A stretch of DNA of 50,096 nucleotides from Actinomadura formosensis NBRC 14204 (GTDB lineage: Bacteria; Actinomycetota; Actinomycetes; Streptosporangiales; Streptosporangiaceae): contig NZ_BCQQ01000042.1 of the NCBI RefSeq assembly GCF_001552155.1, positions 1 through 50,096 of the forward strand, read 5' to 3'. Of this stretch, positions 1-7,822 are shown piece by piece (within the stretch, counting starts at the first letter, position 1; the number at the start of each line of letters is the position of its first letter). The position numbers were made by a program, and so were the translations under genes. The notes beneath the pieces were generated by a model, which had not been told where the DNA came from, searched no databases, and was given only the letters and a program-made list of their open reading frames with translations.

Positions 1-140
1 GGCGGGTCGTCGCCTCTGGGGGCCGCCAGACCGACGACCCGCCGCAGCCCCCGCCGCGCTGACGGCCACGATCGGCGATCTGCTCGGCGACCACCCGCGC
101 GTCACCGACCGCTGCCGCACCCCCGGACCCGACACCGGGC

Positions 141-353
141 ATGGTCACCACGCTCGGCTTGGCCTTCGGGCTGTTCTTCGCCGCCACCCTCACCGTCGTG
201 GCCCGCACCCCAGCCCCTGAGCACACCCACACTCGGCCGCAGGACACCCATAAAGAAAATGCGGCCCCGCGCGGGGCCGCCCTGTCGGCCGTAACCGACC
301 TCGTATGGCTCCAGCACAAGTACGGTCGAGTCTGCCCGTGTTGGCATTGTTGA
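141..353 (+). CDS. possible small membrane ORF (doubtful)
   Basis: A 70-codon frame begins with ATG and encodes one hydrophobic stretch (LGLAFGLFFAATLTVVA, residues 5-21) followed by a His/Thr/Pro-rich tail. The first half has high GC in third codon position, as real genes here do. The tail runs through a perfect GC palindrome at 261-280, which argues against coding there. A second plausible frame (ending near 223) enters from the left edge and overlaps it, so this could also be the frameshifted end of a gene that starts outside the window. I do not recognise a family. Confidence 0.2.
   Translation: MVTTLGLAFGLFFAATLTVVARTPAPEHTHTRPQDTHKENAAPRGAALSAVTDLVWLQHKYGRVCPCWHC
261..280 (-). terminator. 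hairpin, likely leftward terminator
   Basis: A perfect 20-bp palindrome (GCGGCCCCGC/GCGGGGCCGC). Read leftwards it is followed by a T-rich tail (ATTTTCTTTA), as in an intrinsic terminator. On the plus strand there is no T-tract. The nearest leftward gene is the GntR regulator, whose stop lies about 230 bp before it. Confidence 0.4.
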
Positions 354-509
354 TGTGGTCCGGTGGACGCGGCGGAACGGCACGGTGTGGGCGGTGAAGT
401 ACTTCCCGGTCATGTGGAGGGACGAGCCGGACGCCGCTCGTCACCAGGAAACCTGCATGGCGGGTCTGGCAGCGCACCACCCGCAAGTGGCGCGGCGGCC
501 TGGCCCGCT
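281..509. other. intergenic, no convincing gene
   Basis: Several short frames cross this stretch on both strands, including a leftward 103-codon frame at 102-413, but none has clear codon bias, a good ribosome binding site or a recognisable domain. No tRNA-like fold was seen. It is best regarded as the 3' region of the GntR gene. Confidence 0.4.
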
Positions 510-1355
510 TTACTGGGACGGGGCCACGGGTGGTCCGTCGGGGCCGGCGCTGTGGTGCGGCCAGTGCGCTGACTCGTCCCGCCGCAGCCGGGACACCTCC
601 TCCATGCGGTCGCCGGGAATGATCACTTGGGTTACGTCCACCGCTTTCTCGTCCTTGGCGCTGTAGCTGATGCGGACGATCTCCCACACGGGCAACTCGG
701 CCGGGATGAGAAGCAACCTGGTCTCGTCCGTGGTCGGCATCCGCACACGGCGCCGTTCCAGCCACTCCAGCGGCCCGTGCCCCTCGGCCTCGATCGCGTC
801 GATCCAGGCGCCCGGCCCGGTCCCGTACGGCTCCTCCACCTCCGGGACCTCGGCCGCTATCCGGGGGTGGATCCACGTCGCGGAGATCTGAAAAGCGGGC
901 TCGCCTTCCGGGCCGGTCACCCGCAACCGCCTCATGACCAGGTCACCGACCGGCACGTTGAGCATGTGAGCAAGCCGAGGGTCCGTGATCCGCGCCTTGC
1001 CGACCTCCGGCTTGATGTGGTGCACCCACAGCTCGTTCCCCATGGCCGCCGGGAAGCTGTATCCGCCCGCGGACTCCCGGCCGTCCTTCACGTGCCTTGT
1101 GTTGCGTTTGACGACGTCGGTCCGCATGACGGTCTTCCGATGCTTGGGACGGACCACGGTGCCCCGGCGCGGGACGGAGACCAGGCGCCCCTCCTTCGCG
1201 AGCTTGCCGACCGCACGCGCCACCGCGTTGCGGCTGGCGTCGTAGTGCTTCGCCAGCTTCTCCATCTGCGGCAACGTCTCGCCCGCCCGCCACTCGCCCG
1301 CTTCGATCCGGCGCAACAGGTCATCGGCGATCTCGTTATACCGAGCTGACCCCAC
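510..1355 (-). CDS. GntR-family regulator with UTRA domain
   Basis: A 281-aa transcriptional regulator. The N-terminal winged helix (residues about 5-68) reads YNEIADDLLRRIEAGEWRAG ... LAKHYDASRNAVARAVGKL ... GTVV, the classic GntR/HutC pattern. Residues about 100-245 form a UTRA effector domain (YGTGPGAWIDAIEAEG, a WLERRRVRMPT segment and a late VDVTQVIIPGDR strand). The GTG start at 1355 is preceded by a GAGAGG-like site. It is transcribed away from the RiPP genes, so it is likely to control that locus; an 11-bp direct repeat lies in the divergent gap. The effector is unknown. Membership of the HutC-like GntR class is clear; regulation of the adjacent cluster is inferred from position. Confidence 0.88.
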   Translation of the reverse strand: MGSARYNEIADDLLRRIEAGEWRAGETLPQMEKLAKHYDASRNAVARAVGKLAKEGRLVSVPRRGTVVRPKHRKTVMRTDVVKRNTRHVKDGRESAGGYSFPAAMGNELWVHHIKPEVGKARITDPRLAHMLNVPVGDLVMRRLRVTGPEGEPAFQISATWIHPRIAAEVPEVEEPYGTGPGAWIDAIEAEGHGPLEWLERRRVRMPTTDETRLLLIPAELPVWEIVRISYSAKDEKAVDVTQVIIPGDRMEEVSRLRRDESAHWPHHSAGPDGPPVAPSQ

Positions 1356-1376
1356 GTACCCAACCTCTCACGCACC

Positions 1377-1443
1377 GATTTGTTGAAACTTATTGACAGC
1401 CGTCGAGCTTACCTCCAGCATGAGGTCACCGAGATTTGTTGAA
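1377..1443. promoter_or_regulatory. direct repeats in divergent promoter
   Basis: Two identical 11-bp repeats GATTTGTTGAA lie at 1377-1387 and 1433-1443, 56 bp apart, in an AT-richer gap between the GntR gene and the rightward RiPP genes. Such placement suits an operator for the adjacent GntR regulator or paired promoter elements. No footprint-like symmetry beyond the repeat is visible. Confidence 0.4.
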
Positions 1444-1478
1444 GCAAATCCCGGCAGCCTCTGCTCGCCTGCTCGATC

Positions 1479-2405
1479 ATGGAGACGTACCCTGACATGT
1501 CGGACATGACGCGCTGGACTGGCCGCCATGAGGGCCGTCCGTCCGCCCAAACTATGCCGGATGCGTCCCGCCGCGGGCTCGGATCGCCGCCACGCCCCCA
1601 AGCCTCGAAGGCTCTTTCCCGGCCCGCCCAACCACTCGACCACAAGCCGGGTCCCGAGGTCGTGGCCATCGGATTGGACCTGCTTCTCCTCGCGTCCTCC
1701 ACCGCTCCGGCCCAGATCCGGACGCTGGTGGGGTTCCGCCTCGCGGATTGGCGGCTGCGCGGCATCACCTATGACGTACAGCTCATCGCAAGCGAACTGG
1801 TGACGAACGCGATCAAGAGCACGCCCAACGCCGAGATTCGAGTGAGGCTCACGCGGGAGCGGAACACCGTTCTGCTCGGCGTATGGGATTCCTCGAACGC
1901 GATGCCGATCAGCAATGCCTCGGCGGAAGCCTCGCAGGCCGACACCGCCCCCGACCACCGAACGCCGGACGCCGGACATCACGCCGACACACATGGGCGC
2001 GGCCTGCCGATCGTCGAGGCGCTGTGGACGCGGCACCACACTCTGGTACCTGGATCTGCTCTCCGACGCGGTCCGCGCCAAGGGGTATCGGTGCGTCAAG
2101 CTCTACCAGGCCGACGACCTTCCTCTCCGTCCCCCCGGTGTTGTGGGTGTTCGCATTCGGGCCCAACGGCCACGCCCGCGTCGCCGTCAGCGTCCACGCC
2201 GTTCCCGGTGGCGGCTGGGGATACCACCAAGCCGGACGCGGCCGGCAGGGCTACCTCGCTCCCTGCGGCGACACCAAGTACGCCGCCGATCAGGTCGACG
2301 CGCTCCTCAAGCACCGCATGTTCCCCGCCACCTGGTGAACCAACGCGCCGACTCCACATGAAAGGAGTTCCACTTGAACGAGAGTCCCCTCGTCAGCCCG
2401 CGTGA
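1479..2405 (+). CDS. RsbW-like ATP-binding protein, 3' end damaged
   Basis: Residues about 60-185 form a GHKL/HATPase_c_2 domain of the anti-sigma RsbW type: N box ELVTNAIK, G1-like LGVWDSS and G2-like GRGLPIVEAL. Family members are normally about 130-160 aa and stop some 20 residues after the G2 box. Here the frame runs on to 2405 as low-complexity Arg/Pro/Ser sequence antisense in character, while the true coding signal switches to another frame near 2040. The real protein therefore probably ended around 2040-2100 before a deletion or frameshift. The start is uncertain: in-frame ATGs at 1479, 1497, 1506 and 1554 all lack a strong RBS. ATPases of this type commonly accompany ATP-grasp RiPP loci in actinomycetes. 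Confidence 0.6.
   Translation: METYPDMSDMTRWTGRHEGRPSAQTMPDASRRGLGSPPRPQASKALSRPAQPLDHKPGPEVVAIGLDLLLLASSTAPAQIRTLVGFRLADWRLRGITYDVQLIASELVTNAIKSTPNAEIRVRLTRERNTVLLGVWDSSNAMPISNASAEASQADTAPDHRTPDAGHHADTHGRGLPIVEALWTRHHTLVPGSALRRGPRQGVSVRQALPGRRPSSPSPRCCGCSHSGPTATPASPSASTPFPVAAGDTTKPDAAGRATSLPAATPSTPPIRSTRSSSTACSPPPGEPTRRLHMKGVPLERESPRQPA
1993..2338 (+). pseudogene. small conserved RiPP-neighbour protein, frameshifted
   Basis: Two adjoining frames together read as one conserved protein: WYLDLLSDAVRAKGYRCVKL ... DDLPLRPP in one frame, then VLWVFAFGP ... GGGWGYHQAGRGRQGYLAPC ... ALLKHRMFPATW and a stop in the next. The switch coincides exactly with a run of six C at 2131-2136; with five C the reading is continuous through RPPVLWVFAF. 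The N-terminus is also lost, because the sequence joins directly to the upstream ATPase frame near 2032-2044 with no start codon in phase; 1993 is merely the nearest upstream ATG. I recall similar proteins of about 100 aa next to actinomycete regulator/ATPase pairs but know no function. Either a sequencing error or a genuine decay would explain it. Confidence 0.6.
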
Positions 2406-2631
2406 CCGATTCCCCCTCGGGCTCCCGGGACACGTCGTGCCGGTCAGCGCCGAACCTCCGACCGAAACCGGCCGCCCCTGGGGAATGTGCCACGCCGTGT
2501 CACCCAGTCCCGTCCAAACCATGGGCAAGCACGAGAAGCCGACCAGCACCAAGAGCGCCCCGAGGCAGACCTCGTACACCGATGACAGCAAGACCAGGTC
2601 GGACACCGTGACCGAGACGGTGACGGACTGA
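2374..2631 (+). CDS. tgmA: graspetide precursor peptide (TgmA-like)
   Basis: An 85-aa precursor with a TTG start and a good RBS (AAAGGAG, 2361-2367). The leader carries the TETGRPWGMCHA segment; RPWG/RPFGL-type motifs mark the ATP-grasp-targeted peptides of family TIGR04186. The C-terminal ~28 residues (TSYTDDSKTRSDTVTETVTD at the end) are rich in Thr/Ser donors and Asp/Glu acceptors, which suits side-chain ester formation. Its stop overlaps the next start (TGATG), so it is coupled to the ligase gene. The core lacks the TxKxPSD-type microviridin pattern. The assignment rests on motif, size and neighbours; the number of ester rings cannot be told from sequence. Confidence 0.85.
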   Translation: MNESPLVSPRDRFPLGLPGHVVPVSAEPPTETGRPWGMCHAVSPSPVQTMGKHEKPTSTKSAPRQTSYTDDSKTRSDTVTETVTD

Positions 2632-3590
2632 TGTCCGAACAGACCGTGCTCATGCTTGCTGAGAAAGACGACGCAGAGGCCGTGTACGTATCCAATGCCC
2701 TGGACAGACGCGGCGTACGGGGCGCCTGGTTCGACACCGCGTCCTTCCCTCGGGATGCCGACGCGAGTTTCCGGGTGAGGGAGGGAGGCTGGAGCGGCGA
2801 GATCACCACGGCCGACGGAAGCCTCCGGCTGGAGGACATCTCGGCGGTGTACTACCGGCAGCCGCAGCCGTTCACCTTCCCCGACACCCTGAGCGAGCCG
2901 GAACGGCGCTTCGCCACCGTCGAAGCACGCTTCGGTTTCGGCGGCGTCTTCATGTCCCTGCCAGTCCGTTGGGTGTCGCATCCGGGGCGGCTCGCCGACG
3001 CCGAGTACCGGCCGCTCCAGATGGCGACCGCCGCGCGGTGCGGGTTCTCCGTCCCCATGAGCCTGCTCACCAACCGCCCGGATGATGCCCGTGATTTCGC
3101 AAGAGCCGGCCGCGCGGTCTACAAGGCGACCATGCATAAACTGATCAGCGAGGACAACCACGTCAAGCTGATCTACACAACGCCGGTTGCCCCGTCCGCG
3201 ATCGACGAGCGGGTCACCACGACGTTGCATCTGTTTCAGAGCAACATCCCCAAGGTCCACGACGTGCGCTTGATCGCCACGGGTGGTGAACACATGCACG
3301 CCGTCGCCATCCACTCCGACACCGAGGCCGGACGTCAGGACTTCCGAGCCGCGTACGACACACTGACGTACAAGAACACGAGCGTCCCGCCAGACGTGGC
3401 TCGCGCATGTCATGGCTACCTGAGGGCACTCGGACTGGGCCTCGGCGTTTTCGACTTCGCCGTGACCGGCGACGGTACATGGTGGTTCCTGGAATGCGGG
3501 CCTGGCTCTCAGTGGGCTTGGCTGCAAGAGGAGACCGGGGCGCCGATCGCCGACGCCATCGCCGACACGCTCATGGGGGTGGACGCGTGA
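2631..3590 (+). CDS. tgmB: ATP-grasp ribosomal peptide maturase (TgmB-like)
   Basis: A 319-aa ATP-grasp ligase of the graspetide class (TIGR04187-like). It would activate Asp/Glu side chains of the precursor as acyl phosphates and join them to Thr/Ser hydroxyls. Visible features are the N-terminal VYYRQPQPFTFP motif typical of the group (around residue 75), an AVYKATMHKLISED segment in the ATP-binding subdomain, DVRLIATGGEHMHAV, and the C-terminal metal/ATP site DFAVTGDGTWWFLECGPGSQ. It starts on the ATG that overlaps the precursor stop, and its own stop overlaps the methyltransferase GTG, so the three genes form one translationally coupled unit. Confidence 0.9.
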   Translation: MSEQTVLMLAEKDDAEAVYVSNALDRRGVRGAWFDTASFPRDADASFRVREGGWSGEITTADGSLRLEDISAVYYRQPQPFTFPDTLSEPERRFATVEARFGFGGVFMSLPVRWVSHPGRLADAEYRPLQMATAARCGFSVPMSLLTNRPDDARDFARAGRAVYKATMHKLISEDNHVKLIYTTPVAPSAIDERVTTTLHLFQSNIPKVHDVRLIATGGEHMHAVAIHSDTEAGRQDFRAAYDTLTYKNTSVPPDVARACHGYLRALGLGLGVFDFAVTGDGTWWFLECGPGSQWAWLQEETGAPIADAIADTLMGVDA

Positions 3591-4711
3591 CCTTCGATGA
3601 CTGGCGGGACCGGGCGGCGGCGCTCGCCGATCGGCTCTGCGAACAGGGCGTCATCACCGATCCGGCTTGGCGTGAGGTCGTCACGTCCGTCCCCCGGCAC
3701 ATGTTCGTACCGGAGTTCCACGACGACACGTTCGGGCTCGTGGGAACCGGCGATCCTCGATGGCCGGAACTGGTCTACAGCGACGACACCCTCGTCACCC
3801 AGCGCAAAGAGCACCCCGACCAGCCCGGCTTTCAGTGGTCCACCAGCTCCAGCACGCGGCCGAGCCTCATGCTTCGGATGCTGCACCTTCTGGACGTCAG
3901 GCACGGCATGAACGTCCTGGAAATCGGCACCGGTACCGGCTACAACGCGGCGTTGCTGTGCGAGCGGCTCGGTTCGGAGCACGTCACGACCGTGGACATC
4001 GACCCCGAGCTGACCGGCGCGGCCCGGGCCCGGCTCGCCGGCGCCGGGTACTCACCAACGGTCGTCACGCGGGACGGTGTACGCGGCTACGCGGAGCGAG
4101 CTCCCTACGATCGGGTCATCACGACCGTGGCCACCGAGCGGGTGCCGTATACATGGGTGGAGCAGACCCGGCGGGGCGGCATCGTCCTCGCGGACGTCCG
4201 TCCACCGGGCATGACATGGGCCGGTGCGTTGACGCGCCTGACGGTTGCCGAGGACGGGACGGCAAGCGGCCCCCTCCATACCTGCACGTGGGGCTTCATG
4301 TCCGCTCGCGCCGACGTAGCGCGCCCCGGCATCCCCCAAGCCTTCGGCATCGACGCGACGAACACCCGTTCCCGGACGAGTGAGGTCGGCGCAGAATCTG
4401 TGCACATTTCCGGTCTGTCACTGCTGATCTGGTGGTGCCTCGACGACATCACCGTTTTCCCCGGACCGGACGAGATCCAGATCAGCACGGCGGACGGATC
4501 GTGGGCCAAGGTGTCAAAGGCCCTCCCCGCCAGGGTGGAGCACGGCGGGCCGTCCGACATCTGGGCCGAGGTCGAACACGCCCACGCCTGGTGGACCGCC
4601 CGAGGACGCCCCGGCGTGGCCGTGTTCGGCCTCACCGTCACCCCCGAAGGCCAGCGCTTCTGGCTCGAAGCCCCGGACGGCGAAACGGTACCTGGGCCGC
4701 GCCTCCGGTGA
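3587..4711 (+). CDS. tgmC: PIMT-type peptide methyltransferase (TgmC-like)
   Basis: A 374-aa SAM-dependent methyltransferase related to protein-L-isoaspartate O-methyltransferase (TIGR04188-like). The GTG start at 3587 overlaps the ligase stop. Motif I NVLEIGTGTGYNAALL (around residue 107), acidic loop VDIDPEL, and motif ERAPYDRVITTVATERVPY are intact, as is the PIMT N-terminal VPRHMFVPE segment. Beyond the ~220-aa catalytic core there is a ~130-aa C-terminal extension ending in HAWWTARGRPGVAVFGLTVT; extensions are typical of RiPP PIMTs that methylate an Asp in a cyclised peptide, which then closes to an aspartimide (fuscimiditide-type chemistry). That product is inferred, not shown. Confidence 0.9.
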   Translation: MTFDDWRDRAAALADRLCEQGVITDPAWREVVTSVPRHMFVPEFHDDTFGLVGTGDPRWPELVYSDDTLVTQRKEHPDQPGFQWSTSSSTRPSLMLRMLHLLDVRHGMNVLEIGTGTGYNAALLCERLGSEHVTTVDIDPELTGAARARLAGAGYSPTVVTRDGVRGYAERAPYDRVITTVATERVPYTWVEQTRRGGIVLADVRPPGMTWAGALTRLTVAEDGTASGPLHTCTWGFMSARADVARPGIPQAFGIDATNTRSRTSEVGAESVHISGLSLLIWWCLDDITVFPGPDEIQISTADGSWAKVSKALPARVEHGGPSDIWAEVEHAHAWWTARGRPGVAVFGLTVTPEGQRFWLEAPDGETVPGPRLR

Positions 4712-4732
4712 TCGGCGGATGGCCCCAAGGGG

Positions 4733-5800
4733 TCAGCAGATCCGGGGGAGGGGGTCGCCTACCAGGAGGTCGGCTATTCGGGTGCCGCCGAAGGCCGTCT
4801 TCAGCAGGACGGTGCCGGGTGGGTCCTCCTTGACGCGGCCGATGACGGCGGCTTCCGCGCCCAACGGGTGATCCCGGAGGGCCGACAGGGCCGCTTCTTC
4901 CGCCTCGGGTGCGACCACTATGACCGCCCGGCCCTCGCAGGCCACGTACATCGGGTCTATGCCGAGGAGTTCGCAGGCTCCCCGGACGGCGGGGCGGACG
5001 GGGATGGCGTCCTCGTCCACGACCATGGCCAAGCCCGCGTCGGTGGCCAGTTCGTTGAGGACGGTCGCCACGCCGCCCCGCGTCGCGTCCCGCATCCGGC
5101 GGACCATCCCGGGGCAGCGGGACTCCAGGTCGGCGAGCAGGCAGTTCAGGGGCGCGGTGTCCGACAGGAGGTCGGCCTCGATGTCGAGTTCGCCGCGCGC
5201 CAGCATGATGGTGACGCCGTGTTCGCCGATCGGCCCGGTGACCAGGACCGCGTCACCTGGACGGATCTCGCCTGAGGGCGGGGAGTGCACGACCCCCACG
5301 CCGGCCGTGTTGATGTAGCAGCCGTCGGCCTTGCCCCGCTGGACGACCTTGGTGTCGCCGGTCACGATGTCCACCCCGGCGGCCTCGGCGGCCCGGTGCA
5401 TGGAAGCGGTGATACGGCGCAGGTCGGCGACCGGGAAGCCCTCTTCGAGGATGAAGCCGGCCGACAGGTGCAGGGGTCTCGCGCCGGAGACCGCCAGGTC
5501 GTTGACCGTGCCGTTGACGGCGAGGTCGCCGATGTCCCCGCCGGGGAAGAACAGCGGGGACACCACGTAGGAGTCGGTGGTGAAGGCGAGTTCGGCGCCG
5601 TTCACCGCGAAGCGGGCCGAGTCGTCCAGGCGGTCCAGGAGCGGATTGGCGAACGCCTCGCGGAAGACCGCCTCGATCAGCGTGTGGGTGGCCTTGCCGC
5701 CGGAGCCGTGCGCGAGGGTGATGGTGTCCTCGCGGAGGCGGGCCCTGCTGCCGCGGGCGCGGGCGATGCGTTCGAGGACCTGTTCCTCCCGGATCGTCAT
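4733..5800 (-). CDS. hypE: hydrogenase maturation protein HypE
   Basis: A 355-aa HypE. It dehydrates the S-carboxamide on its own C-terminal cysteine to thiocyanate, donating the CN ligands of the NiFe active site. The AIRS/PurM-type ATP-binding features are visible: LAHGSGGKATHTLI near residue 30, FTTDSYVVSPLFFPGGD, TGDTKVV and DATRGGVATVLNE. The protein ends in the canonical PRIC with the catalytic Cys last. The start ATG overlaps the hypD stop by 4 nt. This is the last gene of the leftward hydrogenase operon and converges on the RiPP methyltransferase. Confidence 0.97.
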   Translation of the reverse strand: MTIREEQVLERIARARGSRARLREDTITLAHGSGGKATHTLIEAVFREAFANPLLDRLDDSARFAVNGAELAFTTDSYVVSPLFFPGGDIGDLAVNGTVNDLAVSGARPLHLSAGFILEEGFPVADLRRITASMHRAAEAAGVDIVTGDTKVVQRGKADGCYINTAGVGVVHSPPSGEIRPGDAVLVTGPIGEHGVTIMLARGELDIEADLLSDTAPLNCLLADLESRCPGMVRRMRDATRGGVATVLNELATDAGLAMVVDEDAIPVRPAVRGACELLGIDPMYVACEGRAVIVVAPEAEEAALSALRDHPLGAEAAVIGRVKEDPPGTVLLKTAFGGTRIADLLVGDPLPRIC

Positions 5801-6921
5801 CGGGTGGCCTCCTTGACGCGCTCCCGGGTGAAGCGCCCGAAGTTGTAGTAGGCCGCGCAGGCGCCTTCGGACGACACCATGCAGGTGCCGATCGGCGTCT
5901 CCGGGGTGCAGGCCGTCCCGAAGACCTTGCACTCCCACGGTTTCAGGACGCCCTTCAGCACCTCGCCGCACTGGCACGCCTTCGGGTCGGCGACCCGTCC
6001 CCCCGGGATGTCGAAGATGCGCTCGGCGTCGAAGTCGGCGTACTCGTCCCGGAGGCGCAGCGCGGAGTGCGAGATGAACCCGAGGCCGCGCCACTCGAAG
6101 TAGGGGCGCAGTTCCATCGTCTTGGCGATGGCCTCCAGTGCCTTGGTGTTCCCCTCCCACGGGACGACCCGGCCGTACTGGTTCTCGACCTCGGAGCGTC
6201 CCGAGGCGAGCTGGGTCAGCAGCATGTGGACGGCCTGCAGCAGGTCGAGCGGCTCGAACCCCGCCACGACGAGCGGCTTGCCGTAGTCGCCGGTGATGAA
6301 CGAGTACGGACGGCAGCCGATGACCGTCGAGACGTGGCCGGGGCCGAGGAAGCCGTCCAGCCGCAGGTCGGGCGAGTCCAGGATCGCCTTGATCGCCGGG
6401 AGGATCGTCACGTGGTTGCAGAAGACCGAGAAGTTGGTGATCCCGGCGGCCCGCGCGCGCAGCACGGTCATCGCGGTGGACGGCGCGGTCGTCTCGAACC
6501 CGATCCCCATGAACACGACCCGGCGGGACGGGTTCCGCTCGGCGATCTTCAGGGCGTCCAGCGGCGAGTACACCATCCGGATGTCGGCGCCGGCGGCCTT
6601 CGCGTCGAAGAACGAGCCCCTGCCGCCCGGCACCCGCATCATGTCGCCGAACGACGTCAGGATCACCTCCGGCTGGGACGCGATGTGGATCGCGTCGTCC
6701 ACCCGCCCCATCGGGATCACGCACACCGGGCAGCCGGGGCCGTGCACCAGCGAGATGCTCTCCGGGAGATAGTCCTCAAGCCCGTGCTTGTAGATGGTGT
6801 GGGTGTGGCCTCCGCAGACCTCCATGAACTTGTAGTGCCGGCCGGGTTCGCACAGCGACGCGATCGAGGCCGCGAGGGCCCGCGCCTTCTCCGAATCCCG
6901 GTACTCGTCGACGAAGCGCAT
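5797..6921 (-). CDS. hypD: hydrogenase maturation protein HypD
   Basis: A 374-aa HypD, the [4Fe-4S] scaffold that with HypC assembles the Fe(CN)2CO unit. All diagnostic motifs are present: CGGHTHTIYKHG (Cys36), GPGCPVCVIP (Cys64 and Cys67), the GFETTAPSTA stretch and the C-terminal cluster-binding region with CQCGEVL, the PWECKVFGTAC segment and GTCMVSSEGAC. The ATG at 6921 was chosen because it overlaps the hypC stop (TGATG); the open frame extends upstream but reads as out-of-frame hypC. Confidence 0.97.
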   Translation of the reverse strand: MRFVDEYRDSEKARALAASIASLCEPGRHYKFMEVCGGHTHTIYKHGLEDYLPESISLVHGPGCPVCVIPMGRVDDAIHIASQPEVILTSFGDMMRVPGGRGSFFDAKAAGADIRMVYSPLDALKIAERNPSRRVVFMGIGFETTAPSTAMTVLRARAAGITNFSVFCNHVTILPAIKAILDSPDLRLDGFLGPGHVSTVIGCRPYSFITGDYGKPLVVAGFEPLDLLQAVHMLLTQLASGRSEVENQYGRVVPWEGNTKALEAIAKTMELRPYFEWRGLGFISHSALRLRDEYADFDAERIFDIPGGRVADPKACQCGEVLKGVLKPWECKVFGTACTPETPIGTCMVSSEGACAAYYNFGRFTRERVKEATR

Positions 6922-7190
6922 CAGTCGATCCTCGATTCCCGCAGTGCGTCGATCTCGTCGTCGTAGGCGTCGCCGATGCCCTGCAGCATCGTCAGCGTGG
7001 CCTGCGCCTCGGCCTCGTCGATCTTGGACATGGCGAAGCCGACATGGATGAGGACCCAGTCGCCGGGGGCGAGCCGCTCCCCGTCCAGCAGGCCGATGTT
7101 GACGGCCCGCCGGACGCCGGTGACGTCGACCTTCGCCAGCGGGCGGTCCGGCATGATCTCCACGATCTCGCCCGGTATCGCCAGGCACAT
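6921..7190 (-). CDS. hypC: hydrogenase maturation chaperone HypC
   Basis: An 89-aa HypC/HybG chaperone that carries the Fe(CN)2CO fragment from HypD to the large subunit. It starts MCLAIPGEIVEI, with the essential Cys2 exposed after Met removal, followed by the small beta-barrel (VNIGLLDGERLAPGDWVLIH) and the C-terminal helix with SKIDEAEAQATLTMLQG. The ATG at 7190 overlaps the upstream SIS gene stop. A longer frame starting at 7217 is ignored because it would bury the Cys2. Confidence 0.97.
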   Translation of the reverse strand: MCLAIPGEIVEIMPDRPLAKVDVTGVRRAVNIGLLDGERLAPGDWVLIHVGFAMSKIDEAEAQATLTMLQGIGDAYDDEIDALRESRID

Positions 7191-7822
7191 CAGAGAGCCT
7201 CCTGGGTCAGTTCCCACAGGGCGTGGTAGATCGTCGTCTGCGCCTCCTGGATGCGGTGGACCGACGACGACGGCACGACGAACAGGTGGTGCGGGCCGGG
7301 TGTCTCCGCCATCTGCCCGCCGGTGTAGCCGGCGAGCCCGACCGTCACCATCCCGCGCCGCGCCGCCTCCCGCAGCGCGGCGATCAGGTTGTCGGAGTTG
7401 CCGCTGGTGGACAGGGCGAGCGCGATGTCGCCCGGACGCCCGAACGCGGCGAGCTGGCGGGCGAACACGACCTCGAAGCCGACGTCGTTGGACAGCGCGG
7501 TGACCACCGCGGCGTCGTTCGTCAGTGCCAGCGCGGGCAGCGGTCGCGCGGAGCCGCCCGGGTTGAGGAAGAGGGCGGCGGCGTCCTGCGCGTCCGTCGA
7601 GCTGCCGCCGTTGCCGAACGTGAAGAGCCGGCCGCCGGAGCGGAACGCGTCCGCCATCCGCGCGGCGCAGGCGGTGAGGTCCGCGCCGTGTTCCTCCAGG
7701 ACGGTCTCACGCAGCCGGACGATGTCGCCGACCTTGTCCTTCGTCGAGCGCCGGACGTCCTCCATGAGGGTGTCCAGGTCCGCGCCGCCCGCATGCAGGA
7801 ACGGGTAGAGCATGTCGGTCAC
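7190..7822 (-). CDS. SIS-domain protein 1 (GmhA-like)
   Basis: A 210-aa sugar isomerase (SIS) domain protein resembling sedoheptulose-7-phosphate isomerase GmhA. The phosphosugar-binding motifs are intact: FGNGGSSTDAQDAAALFLNP near residue 70 and ALSTSGNSDNLIAAL near residue 130. The GTG start at 7822 overlaps the upstream stop (GTGA). It sits between two HypC-type genes in the hydrogenase operon rather than near heptose genes, so its substrate is unlikely to be an LPS precursor. GmhA-like genes are known companions of this hydrogenase group, with no assigned role. Confidence 0.88.
   Translation of the reverse strand: MTDMLYPFLHAGGADLDTLMEDVRRSTKDKVGDIVRLRETVLEEHGADLTACAARMADAFRSGGRLFTFGNGGSSTDAQDAAALFLNPGGSARPLPALALTNDAAVVTALSNDVGFEVVFARQLAAFGRPGDIALALSTSGNSDNLIAALREAARRGMVTVGLAGYTGGQMAETPGPHHLFVVPSSSVHRIQEAQTTIYHALWELTQEAL

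Noticed and set aside
281..360. Possible tRNA or small RNA in the left intergenic region
   Set aside because: No T-arm consensus or acceptor pairing could be found on either strand.
4721..4734. GGCCCCAAGGGGTC between tgmC and hypE as a terminator
   Set aside because: The loop would be two bases and the stem contains a mismatch pair; too weak to call.
4733..6724. 663-codon leftward open frame spanning hypE and the hypD region
   Set aside because: Only the last 355 codons match HypE; the upstream part is an Arg/Gly-rich shadow of hypD, and hypE has its own ATG overlapping the hypD stop.
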